A DNA stretch of 7,111 bases from an uncultured Fastidiosipila sp. (lineage in GTDB: Bacteria; Bacillota; Clostridia; Saccharofermentanales; Fastidiosipilaceae): contig CALLQJ010000198.1 in NCBI GenBank assembly GCA_938014865.1, positions 1 to 7,111 on the forward strand. Reading direction: 5' to 3'. The position numbers were made by a program, and so were the translations under genes. The notes below the pieces were generated by a model. The model had not been told where the DNA came from, made no database searches, and worked only from the letters and a program-made list of their open reading frames with translations. Below, piece after piece: positions 1 through 5,976 of the stretch. Position 1 is the stretch's first letter. Each line of letters starts with the position of its first letter.

Positions 1-2
1 TT

Positions 3-1133
3 TACGGATGTAACGGCTTAGTCGGCATGGGGATTTATATTTTGATCGGCATGGCCAGTTACAGCGCCTCGATCGGTTACGGCATTGCGACGGCAGCCGT
101 AGGCATTATTCTGACATCCACCAGAATCCTTGATGCTTTTACAGACCCGCTCCTGGCTTTTGTTTATGATCGGGTCAACACCCGTTTCGGAAAGATCAGG
201 ATATTATTAATTTCCGGATATCTTATCGAAGCACTGGCCTTGTGGCTGATGTTTGACGGCTTATCAAGCAAAGGCTTCGGGACAGCGGTTTTCGTCATTT
301 TATACATTGTCTATGTTCTGGGTTACACGATCACGAATATGACCGCTCAGACCATACCTGCCATTATGACGAATGATCCGAAACAGCGTCCGACCATCGG
401 CGTATGGGTAACGGCATTTAATTATCTGGTGCCGATGATCCTCGTGGTGATTTTGAACTCTGTTTTACTGCCGAAATACGGCGGCAGCTATAATCAGGAC
501 TTTTTGTCAGCAGCGGCACGGCTCTGTCTGCTGATAGCCGGTATCGGCACCGTTTTGGTCTGCATCGGTGTATCTGAATATGATAAACCGGAAAGTTTTG
601 AAGGCATCGGCAAGCAAGAACCGTTAAAGGTGCGGGATATGATTGATGTGATACGTCATAATCGACCTTTGCAAAGATACATAGCCGCTGCATCTTCGGA
701 TAAGATCGCGCAGCAGACTGCTTCACAGACCATTATTACTACCATGCTTTACGGTATTTTAATCGGAAATATGGGTATTGCTACGATATTGGGCGCTATC
801 AGCATGCTGCCTTCCATCATCTTCGCCGTTTTCGGAGCTCGCTATGCCGGCAAACACGGAAGCCGCAAAGCGATTCTTACCTGGAGTATCGTCAGCATCG
901 GACTGGCAGCTGTCACCTTATTGTTTTTTGTCATGATTGATCCCGGGACTATCTCAACGATGGGACCTACTATGATTATCTATGTCATTTTGACCTTGGC
1001 ACTGAACGGTTCAAAAATGTGCGTTACGACGGCCAATACGTCCTTTATGGCCGACATTATCGACTATGAATTGGGACCGCAGCGGAAAATACATTCCGGC
1101 GGTTGTGACGGGAACATACAGCCTGATCGATAA
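3..1133 (+). CDS. GPH-family sugar:cation symporter, N-terminal part (5' partial, frameshifted)
   Basis: This is the main part of a major-facilitator transporter of the glycoside-pentoside-hexuronide (GPH) type, the family of MelB, GusB and XynB, which imports glycosides with H+ or Na+. The frame is open to the left edge (first full codon at 3), so the ATG at 27 is probably internal and some N-terminal residues are missing. Counted from that Met, DAFTDP (36-41) followed by DRVNTRFGKIRI (48-59) is the family signature between TM2 and TM3. Many hydrophobic segments follow, with a charged central loop near 195-225. At SFMADIIDYE the family consensus is lost: the last 15 or so residues, to the stop at 1133, are out of frame, and the expected continuation lies in the next frame (1066-1422). 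The substrate cannot be read from sequence. The hydrolases nearby suggest a small glycoside or uronide. The family call is firm; function as written is doubtful. Confidence 0.88.
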   Translation, partial: YGCNGLVGMGIYILIGMASYSASIGYGIATAAVGIILTSTRILDAFTDPLLAFVYDRVNTRFGKIRILLISGYLIEALALWLMFDGLSSKGFGTAVFVILYIVYVLGYTITNMTAQTIPAIMTNDPKQRPTIGVWVTAFNYLVPMILVVILNSVLLPKYGGSYNQDFLSAAARLCLLIAGIGTVLVCIGVSEYDKPESFEGIGKQEPLKVRDMIDVIRHNRPLQRYIAAASSDKIAQQTASQTIITTMLYGILIGNMGIATILGAISMLPSIIFAVFGARYAGKHGSRKAILTWSIVSIGLAAVTLLFFVMIDPGTISTMGPTMIIYVILTLALNGSKMCVTTANTSFMADIIDYELGPQRKIHSGGCDGNIQPDR

Positions 1134-1422
1134 GATTATTTCTTCTTTCGCAGGGGTCGTGGCGACGGCATCGGTTGCGCTGATCGGCTACAAAGAAAGC
1201 TTGCCGCAGCCGTCAGATCCTGCTACCCCGGCCGTTTTTTGGCTGACGATGGGTCTGGTTTTTATACTGCCCGTCATCGGCTGGCTGATCTCCGTTTGGG
1301 CCATGAAAGGCTGCAAATTAGATCGTGAAGAAATGGTACGGGTACAGCAGCGGATTGCCGCAAAAAAGGCAGAGACGGAACAAAGTTCCGAAACACCTTC
1401 CGAAGCACTTCCCGAAGCATAG
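1066..1422 (+). CDS. GPH-family symporter, C-terminal fragment in the shifted frame
   Basis: This is the remainder of the transporter in the +1 frame. It opens with DRSGKYIPAVVTGTYS and LIDKIISSFAG, which matches the region after the conserved ADxxDYE motif in GPH transporters. Two hydrophobic segments follow (around ATASVALIGY and FWLTMGLVFILPVIGWLISVW). The end is a hydrophilic cytoplasmic tail rich in Lys, Glu and Ser, with a repeated SE-P/A pattern (SETPSEALPEA). The apparent ATG at 1066 overlaps the upstream frame and has no reason to be a real start, since a 118-residue two-helix piece would not transport anything. Joining both pieces after DYE gives about 472 residues, normal for the family. 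The gene ends 27 nt from the convergent regulator's stop codon. Read it as one transporter gene interrupted by an indel or a sequencing error. Confidence 0.8.
   Translation: MNWDRSGKYIPAVVTGTYSLIDKIISSFAGVVATASVALIGYKESLPQPSDPATPAVFWLTMGLVFILPVIGWLISVWAMKGCKLDREEMVRVQQRIAAKKAETEQSSETPSEALPEA
1071..1075 (+). other. Probable +1 frameshift point in the transporter gene
   Basis: Upstream of here the frame whose codons start at multiples of three encodes the family-like MADIIDYE. Downstream the next frame encodes the family-like DRSGKYIPAVV. The crossing lies in TTGGG. Removing one G of the GGG run (1073-1075) would give DYELDRSGKYIPAVV, a natural GPH sequence. Removing one T (1071-1072) would give DYEWDRSGKY. 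The sequence cannot separate a real inactivating mutation from a base-calling error. I see no obvious programmed-frameshift signal. Confidence 0.75.
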
Positions 1423-1449
1423 CAGAAAAAGGCGGCTCAAAGGGGCGGT

Positions 1450-2652
1450 TCAGAAGAGCTTTTTTCGATAGTCGGAAGGGCTCTTGCCGGTCACTTCGGC
1501 GAATACGCGGGAGAAATAACTACGTGTACAAAAATTAAGTTCAGCAGCGATTTCAGCAATACTCTGCTCGCTTTCAAGCAAGACTTTTGCCCGGTTAATC
1601 TTAGCCTTTTTAACATAGTCACTAAGAGAGCTGCCCGTTTCTTCTTTGAACTTTTGGGTGAGATAGTACGCGCTGTATCCGGTGAGGACAGCCATATCCT
1701 CGGCACTGTGCTTTTTCTCCGGATACAGTTCAATGTAGCGGCAGCATTTTCGGATCGCCGGGCTCAGATCTGAAATTTCCCGGATCCTGTGCACCCGGCG
1801 GATGAAATCATCATAAAGGGCAGAGGCGAGGGGGGCGAGTTCGGACATGCTTTTACTGTTTTCTGCATTTTGAATGTACTTATCACTTAAAGAATAGGCT
1901 TCTTCAGGCGACATGCCGCCCTCAATAGCGGCTCTTCCGACTAAGGTAGCAAAAACAATCAAGGATATTTTGCCTTGACGCAATGCCTCGGAGCTTTCAA
2001 CGGGGACGCCGCTCGAGATAGCCATACTCGCACTGAAGGCATCATGATAATTTAAATTGCCGCTGCGAACAGCATCAAGGAGCTGTTTTTCGGCCATATA
2101 GACTTTGTGACGGTCACGCTGAGAATCACTGATTAAGGAATGGAGCTTAGGGTTAGGCCCGTAGGTGATATCCGAAAAGTTGAGTTTCTCGCCGCTGACA
2201 CAATAATGCAGCATTAAGGTATACCGCTGCATCATCGTAGAAGGGATAATCGGCAGTGTACGGACCGCTTCCAGAAAACGAATCTTTCGGGCAACGCTCA
2301 TTTCGGCATTTTGGTAATACTCGAGCCCTTTCTCGATGCCTTCTGTTGAAATGTCCAGATAAAACATCGGCCCGACCACCCAGCAGCGCAGGAGCTCGTC
2401 GTCTGATTTTTCAAACGCGGCCGACCAGAATAAGCCTAAAGCAGTCCCCAGATGGATCGGCTTATCCGATTGAGCAGCATGACGAAGCATTTCTGCTTTG
2501 CAGCCGAATTGCACGAAAGCATTGCCTAAGCTATCCTCCGCGCTGCAGTTGGAATGGAGCAATGTGCCTTCGGCATCATAGCACCACAGAAAGAGTGTAT
2601 CACCGCAGCAAAGCAGTTCACGAAATAACTTGATCGACCGGAGTGTATCCAT
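1450..2652 (-). CDS. AraC-family transcriptional regulator
   Basis: This is a 400-residue DNA-binding regulator. The C-terminal 100 residues hold the two AraC/XylS helix-turn-helix units. HTH1 lies about 315-340 (AEDMAVLTGYSAYYLTQKFK) and HTH2 about 364-397 (SIAEIAAELNF, then SYFSRVFAEVTGKSPSDYRK, the classic family signature). Residues 1-180 form a possible sensory domain whose start (GDTLFLWCYDAEGTLLHSN) reads like a PAS-type fold. Residues 185-290 are helical and contain LRQGKISLIVFATLVGRAAIEGG, a pattern I associate with clostridial AraC regulators. I chose the ATG at 2652 because GAAAGG precedes it by 7 nt; the longer TTG start at 2715 has no such site. The gene is divergent from the hydrolase operon, so it most likely controls that operon, usually as a sugar-responsive activator. 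The ligand is unknown. Confidence 0.93.
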   Translation of the reverse strand: MDTLRSIKLFRELLCCGDTLFLWCYDAEGTLLHSNCSAEDSLGNAFVQFGCKAEMLRHAAQSDKPIHLGTALGLFWSAAFEKSDDELLRCWVVGPMFYLDISTEGIEKGLEYYQNAEMSVARKIRFLEAVRTLPIIPSTMMQRYTLMLHYCVSGEKLNFSDITYGPNPKLHSLISDSQRDRHKVYMAEKQLLDAVRSGNLNYHDAFSASMAISSGVPVESSEALRQGKISLIVFATLVGRAAIEGGMSPEEAYSLSDKYIQNAENSKSMSELAPLASALYDDFIRRVHRIREISDLSPAIRKCCRYIELYPEKKHSAEDMAVLTGYSAYYLTQKFKEETGSSLSDYVKKAKINRAKVLLESEQSIAEIAAELNFCTRSYFSRVFAEVTGKSPSDYRKKLF

Positions 2653-2659
2653 TTTGCAG

Positions 2660-2665
2660 CCTTTC
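2660..2665 (-). promoter_or_regulatory. Ribosome binding site of the AraC-family gene
   Basis: On the minus strand GAAAGG lies 7 nt before the ATG at 2652-2650. This fixes the start 63 nt inside the longest possible reading frame. Confidence 0.7.
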
Positions 2666-2675
2666 TTTTGATACA

Positions 2676-2714
2676 AGCATCTGATGCACAAAGCGGATGC
2701 AGGGATCTGATGCA
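2676..2714. repeat. Three 13-bp-phased GATGCA repeats in the regulator leader
   Basis: GATGCA occurs at 2683-2688, 2696-2701 and 2709-2714, exactly 13 bp apart. The outer two extend to a perfect 10-bp direct repeat, ATCTGATGCA (2679-2688 and 2705-2714); the middle copy keeps only the GATGCA core, with one G before it. The first copy also forms the 11-bp dyad GCATC-T-GATGC (2677-2687). They lie between the predicted regulator promoter and its ribosome binding site. They could be operator half-sites for the AraC protein or another regulator, or they could act in the leader RNA. The repeats themselves are plain in the sequence; the function is inferred. Confidence 0.55.
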
Positions 2715-2772
2715 AATAGCAAAAATTAAAGATAATGAATATACTCTAAAGATATTACAAGATACAGTGAAT

Positions 2773-2784
2773 TAATGATCATTA
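2773..2784. promoter_or_regulatory. 12-bp perfect palindrome over the regulator promoter start
   Basis: TAATGATCATTA is a perfect 12-bp palindrome. It overlaps the last part of the predicted minus-strand -10 (2786-2781) and the expected transcription start near 2774. That position suits a repressor or autoregulatory operator. The region is AT-rich, so chance is possible. Confidence 0.4.
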
Positions 2785-2810
2785 TAAGGAATATTTATTC
2801 ATATTGGCAA
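2781..2810 (-). promoter_or_regulatory. Predicted sigmaA promoter of the AraC-family gene
   Basis: Read on the minus strand, TTGCCA (2810-2805) is followed after 18 nt by a perfect TATAAT (2786-2781). This is the best promoter match in the intergenic region. Transcription would begin near 2774, giving a leader of about 120 nt that contains the GATGCA repeats. Confidence 0.65.
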
Positions 2811-2831
2811 GTTTCAGCTTGCTAGGATAAA
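2804..2831 (+). promoter_or_regulatory. Candidate promoter of the GH2-led operon
   Basis: TTGGCA (2804-2809, 5 of 6 to the -35 consensus) is followed after 16 nt by the weaker GATAAA (2826-2831, 4 of 6). Transcription would start near 2838, about 79 nt before the GH2 start codon. Its -35 lies on the same TTGGCAA heptamer as the -35 of the divergent regulator promoter. The weak -10 would fit a promoter that needs an activator. The spacer contains the inverted repeat GCAAG-N6-CTTGC (2807-2822). Confidence 0.45.
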
Positions 2832-2842
2832 AAGATGAAGAC

Positions 2843-2856
2843 CGCAGGGTCCTGCG
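2843..2856. promoter_or_regulatory. Inverted repeat in the GH2 leader, possible operator
   Basis: CGCAGG-GT-CCTGCG forms 6-bp perfect arms around a 2-bp centre. It lies just downstream of the predicted start of the GH2 operon transcript, a place where a repressor could block elongation. It is followed at 2863-2870 by GGATCTGA, an 8-mer also present in the GATGCA repeat region (2703-2710). No poly-T follows, so it is not a terminator. Confidence 0.4.
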
Positions 2857-2905
2857 ATATAAGGATCTGAGACATGAAAGCAAAAAACACGGGAAGCAAA
2901 GATAC

Positions 2906-2910
2906 GAGGA
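2906..2910 (+). promoter_or_regulatory. Ribosome binding site of the GH2 gene
   Basis: GAGGA lies 6 nt before the ATG at 2917. It supports that start, which also fits the family N-terminus (YINKDWTFSP). Confidence 0.7.
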
Positions 2911-2916
2911 CATAAA

Positions 2917-5124
2917 ATGCGAAACGTAATATACATCAATAAAGATTGGACCTTCAGCCCGCATGACGGCAGTCAGAAAAAGGAAACGGTGGATTTGCCG
3001 CATACCTGGAATGCCGAAGACGGACAGGACGGCGGAAATGATTATCTGCGTACGTGTGCAAGCTACAGCAAAAAATTGAAAATTTCAGATTTTTCTGAAG
3101 ACCGCTGCATATGGCTGGAAATTGAAGCCGCTGCGCTCAGTGCCGCTGTTTATGCCGACGGCAAAAAACTTGCGGAACATCACGGCGGCTTCTCGGCGTT
3201 CAGAATTGAACTGACCGAAGCCGTAAAAAATGCGCAAGGCCAATATCTTCATTTGGAAATTAAATGTGATAATCGGGAAAACAAAGCCGTCTATCCGCAA
3301 AAAGCCGATTTTACCTTCTATGGAGGGCTGTACCGCAATGTCAAAATCATTGAAGTGCCCCGCGCCCATTTTGATCTTTCCTATTACGGAAGTCCGGGCA
3401 TTAAAATTACACCGATTTTGGCGGAGGATTTAAAATCCGCAGAAATTGAGATCGAAGCGTATACAGAGCATGCCGAAGGTGAGATCGTAAGCTTCCGGAT
3501 TGAAGGGGCAGGAACGGCAGAAGCAGCGGTTAAAAACGGAACAGCTTCTGTAACGATGCCGCTTCATCCCGTGCGATTATGGAACGGCAGGAAGGATCCT
3601 TATCTTTACAGTCTGCGTGCCCGGCTGGAAAGCGGCGATGAAATAACGCAGACATTTGCCTGCCGGAAATTTCATGTGGATCCTCAGAAAGGGGCTTTTC
3701 TTAATAACGAAGCCTATCCTCTGCGCGGGGTTTCACGGCATCAGGATCGGAAAGGAAAAGGCAATGCACTGTCCTTGAAAGAGCATGAAGAAGATCTTTC
3801 CTATATTCTCGAAATGGGCGCCAACACGGTGCGGCTGGCGCATTATCAGCACGCCGAAGCATTCTACTCGCTTTGTGACCGTGCCGGACTTATGGTCTGG
3901 GCCGAGATCCCGTATATCACGATGCATCAGCCGGAAGGAAAAGACAATACCCTTAGCCAGATGCGGGAATTAATCGTACAAAATTACCATCATCCGAGCA
4001 TTATCTGCTGGGGACTTTCCAATGAAATTACAGCGGTCCCTGTTTTTAAAGACGATCGTTTGGACAATCACCGCAAACTGCAGGCCTTATGCAAAACGTT
4101 AGATCCGACACGCTATACGGCCATGGCACATGTTTTTATGCTGGAGACGGACGATCCGCTGGTCGGGCTGGCGGATCTGGCGGCCTACAATTTGTACTTT
4201 GGCTGGTATCTCGGTGAACTCGAACAAAACGATGTTTTTTTCGACGCCTTCCACGCAGCCTATCCCGACAAGCCTGTCGCCCTTTCCGAATACGGGGCCG
4301 ATGCGAATCCCGCTCTGCAAAGCAGCCGGCCTTACCGGGGCGATTACAGCGAAGGCTATCAATGCCTTTATCACGAACATATGCTGGAGATGATCAGCCG
4401 AAGACCCTGGCTTTGGGCAAGTTACGTCTGGAATATGTTTGATTTCGGAGCAGACGGCCGGGATGAAGGCGGGAAACACGGTGAAAATCAAAAAGGCCTG
4501 ATCACCTTCGACAGAAAAATCAAAAAAGATGCCTTTTATCTTTACAAAGCTTATTGGAGTGAAGAAGCCTTTGTCCATATTTGCGGACGGCGTTACAAAG
4601 AACGTAATGAAGACTGCAGTGAAATAAAAGTTTACTCAAACCAAAGCCCGGTCTCCCTTTATCTTGACGGCAATCTCCATGCAAAAAAGTACGGCGAAAA
4701 AATCTTCCGATTCACCATCCCCTTAAGTGCCCGGCACAGCATTCGGGCGGAAGCCGGAGGGGAGACGGATACAATCGAAATTGTCAGGACGCCGGAAGAT
4801 AATCCGAATTATTTCCTGAATAAAACAGCGGATATCAGAAATTGGTTCGAAGATGAAGAATATGATCGCTCCTGCTATTCGATTGAGGATACGCTCGGAG
4901 AATTGCGTCAGAATCCGGAGATTGCACAAAAACTTGATCAGATGATGCAAAGCGGTGCGGAGAGCAGAGGCGATGTGGCCGAAGCCGTAAAAGACAATCC
5001 TAACTTGATCCGTATGATGTCCCGCATGACGCTGCGCAGTCTGCTGCAGCAGATGAACGATACGGTCAGTGCAGATGACATCAAGCGTTTGAACACGTAT
5101 CTTCAGTCCGTGAAGAAGGAGTAA
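2917..5124 (+). CDS. Glycoside hydrolase family 2 enzyme (beta-galactosidase / beta-hexuronidase type)
   Basis: This is a 735-residue cytoplasmic retaining beta-glycosidase without a signal peptide. Domains in order are a sugar-binding jelly roll (about 5-150, with LPHTWNAEDGQDGGNDY), an Ig-like domain (about 155-252), a TIM barrel (about 255-550), a DUF4982-like Ig domain (about 565-625, KVYSNQSPVSLYLDG) and a helical tail (about 640-735). The catalytic pair is visible: acid/base E370 in WGLSNE and nucleophile E458 in ALSEYG. Other family motifs are GVSRHQDR (271-278) and GANTVRLAHY (301-310). N524-Q525-K526 matches the position of the Asn-x-Lys motif that binds the substrate carboxylate in beta-glucuronidases, but many proteins annotated as GH2 beta-galactosidases also have N-x-K-G here, so galactoside, glucuronide and galacturonide substrates all remain open. 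It is the first gene of the operon, with the isomerase starting 3 nt after its stop codon. Confidence 0.95.
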   Translation: MRNVIYINKDWTFSPHDGSQKKETVDLPHTWNAEDGQDGGNDYLRTCASYSKKLKISDFSEDRCIWLEIEAAALSAAVYADGKKLAEHHGGFSAFRIELTEAVKNAQGQYLHLEIKCDNRENKAVYPQKADFTFYGGLYRNVKIIEVPRAHFDLSYYGSPGIKITPILAEDLKSAEIEIEAYTEHAEGEIVSFRIEGAGTAEAAVKNGTASVTMPLHPVRLWNGRKDPYLYSLRARLESGDEITQTFACRKFHVDPQKGAFLNNEAYPLRGVSRHQDRKGKGNALSLKEHEEDLSYILEMGANTVRLAHYQHAEAFYSLCDRAGLMVWAEIPYITMHQPEGKDNTLSQMRELIVQNYHHPSIICWGLSNEITAVPVFKDDRLDNHRKLQALCKTLDPTRYTAMAHVFMLETDDPLVGLADLAAYNLYFGWYLGELEQNDVFFDAFHAAYPDKPVALSEYGADANPALQSSRPYRGDYSEGYQCLYHEHMLEMISRRPWLWASYVWNMFDFGADGRDEGGKHGENQKGLITFDRKIKKDAFYLYKAYWSEEAFVHICGRRYKERNEDCSEIKVYSNQSPVSLYLDGNLHAKKYGEKIFRFTIPLSARHSIRAEAGGETDTIEIVRTPEDNPNYFLNKTADIRNWFEDEEYDRSCYSIEDTLGELRQNPEIAQKLDQMMQSGAESRGDVAEAVKDNPNLIRMMSRMTLRSLLQQMNDTVSADDIKRLNTYLQSVKKE
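5116..5121 (+). promoter_or_regulatory. Ribosome binding site of the isomerase gene
   Basis: AAGGAG sits in the last codons of the GH2 gene, 6 nt before a GTG at 5128. This near-consensus site supports the non-ATG start and translational coupling. Confidence 0.75.
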
Positions 5125-5127
5125 GCC

Positions 5128-5976
5128 GTGCCCTATCAAGCCATACAGCAGATTCAGATCGGCCGTGCTTTGAAAAGTTCAAAGCAGGCGGCCGAAACGC
5201 TGGAAGCGCTGAAAAAAGCAGCGTACGCAGGGATTGAGCTATGTGATTTTATGCTGCATCCCGCCCCGTTTCTAGTTCGGCTGCTTACGCGGACTGCCGG
5301 TATGCCGATCGGCCGCTGTGTCCATTTCGACTGGCCGAAGCTGATCCGGGAAAGCGGCCTGAAAGTGCCGGCGATTCACTATTCGCTTGATACGGCGGAG
5401 AACGATCCGGACAAACTCTTTGCCGAAGCTGAGCAATTTAAAAATCATTATGTGGTGATTGCCGGCATCTACCGTTTTGATTTTACAAACTCGGAGAAGG
5501 TAAGAGAGCTCGCTTCGCGCCTGAACCGCTGCGGCAGCCGGCTTAAAAGGGGAGGCATTGAGCTTTTGTATCACAATCATAATATTGAGTTTTTACCCAC
5601 GGATGAGGGCCCTTCAGCCTATGATATTTTGCTGAAGGAGACAGATCCAGACGCTGTTAATTTTGAAACGGATTTTTATTGGGCGGCAGATGCCGGCATC
5701 GGGGTACGTGAGCTGCTTGAAAAAACAGGTGAGCGAATGAAGCTTTGCCATATCAGTGACCGAGGAAATCGGGAAGCCTTTAAGAGCATCAAGCCTATTG
5801 TCAAAATGGAGAACACAGAATTGGGCCGAGGTTCTTTGGATTTGAAGGCCGTTATCGAAGCGGCAAAGGCTTGGGGCACAGAGGCCGTCATTTTAGAAAT
5901 GACACGTAATCATCTTCATAATAATCCGATAGAAAGTGCAGAGGTGAGCGCCGAATGGCTGAGACAAGAACTATAA
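5128..5976 (+). CDS. Sugar isomerase/epimerase-like TIM-barrel protein
   Basis: This 282-residue protein resembles the xylose-isomerase-like TIM-barrel superfamily (AP_endonuc_2 fold), which includes ketose 3-epimerases, inosose dehydratases and related divalent-metal enzymes. Likely metal and active-site residues sit at strand ends: E37 (GIELCD), E145 with H149/H151 (IELLYHNHN), D182 (FETDFYW), H208 (KLCHISD) and E257 (VILEMT). The 26-residue step from D182 to H208 is what I recall for D-tagatose 3-epimerase. ELGRGSLDL (231-239) is also typical of the superfamily. Translation starts at GTG with AAGGAG 6 nt upstream. It lies between two hydrolase genes, 3 nt after GH2 and overlapping GH78 by 22 nt, so it probably acts on a sugar that they release. 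The exact reaction is unknown; the alpha subunit of a C-glycoside-cleaving enzyme is an alternative, but no beta subunit or sugar oxidoreductase is visible here. Confidence 0.85.
   Translation: MPYQAIQQIQIGRALKSSKQAAETLEALKKAAYAGIELCDFMLHPAPFLVRLLTRTAGMPIGRCVHFDWPKLIRESGLKVPAIHYSLDTAENDPDKLFAEAEQFKNHYVVIAGIYRFDFTNSEKVRELASRLNRCGSRLKRGGIELLYHNHNIEFLPTDEGPSAYDILLKETDPDAVNFETDFYWAADAGIGVRELLEKTGERMKLCHISDRGNREAFKSIKPIVKMENTELGRGSLDLKAVIEAAKAWGTEAVILEMTRNHLHNNPIESAEVSAEWLRQEL
5941..5947 (+). promoter_or_regulatory. Ribosome binding site of the GH78 gene
   Basis: GAGGTGA lies 7 nt before the ATG at 5955, inside the end of the isomerase gene. It fixes a start that overlaps the upstream gene by 22 nt. 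Confidence 0.75.

Noticed and set aside
1349..1367. Hairpin GCGG-ATTG-CCGC next to AAAAAA
   Set aside because: It is inside the transporter coding sequence, and the run is poly-A on the sense strand and precedes the hairpin on the other strand, so it is not a terminator in either direction.
1434..1465. Possible terminator between the transporter and the regulator (GGCTC ... GAGCT followed by TTTTTT)
   Set aside because: The stem is only 4-5 bp with a 17-nt loop and lies partly within the end of the regulator gene. It is too weak to call.
2256..2633. 125-residue plus-strand frame opposite the AraC gene
   Set aside because: It is antisense to a well-supported regulator, with low-complexity Arg/Ser-rich sequence typical of a shadow frame.
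2653..2715. Longer N-terminus of the AraC protein from a TTG at 2715
   Set aside because: There is no ribosome binding site before it, while the ATG at 2652 has GAAAGG at 7 nt. The extra 21 residues run through the repeat region.
2731..2745. Alternative plus-strand -10 elements GATAAT (2731-2736) and TATACT (2740-2745)
   Set aside because: Neither has an acceptable -35 at 16-18 nt; in such AT-rich DNA isolated -10 matches are expected.
2834..2852. Possible catabolite-responsive (cre) site around TGAAGACCGCAGGGTCC
   Set aside because: It deviates at conserved positions of the cre consensus, so I did not call it.
2782..3003. 73-residue minus-strand frame across the divergent promoter and the GH2 start
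   Set aside because: It overlaps the predicted promoters and the GH2 N-terminus and has no family resemblance; its hydrophobic look comes from AT-rich DNA.
4099..5139. Two antisense frames (4099-4578 and 4723-5139) within the GH2 gene
   Set aside because: They are shadows of the strongly coding GH2 frame and contain no recognisable motif.
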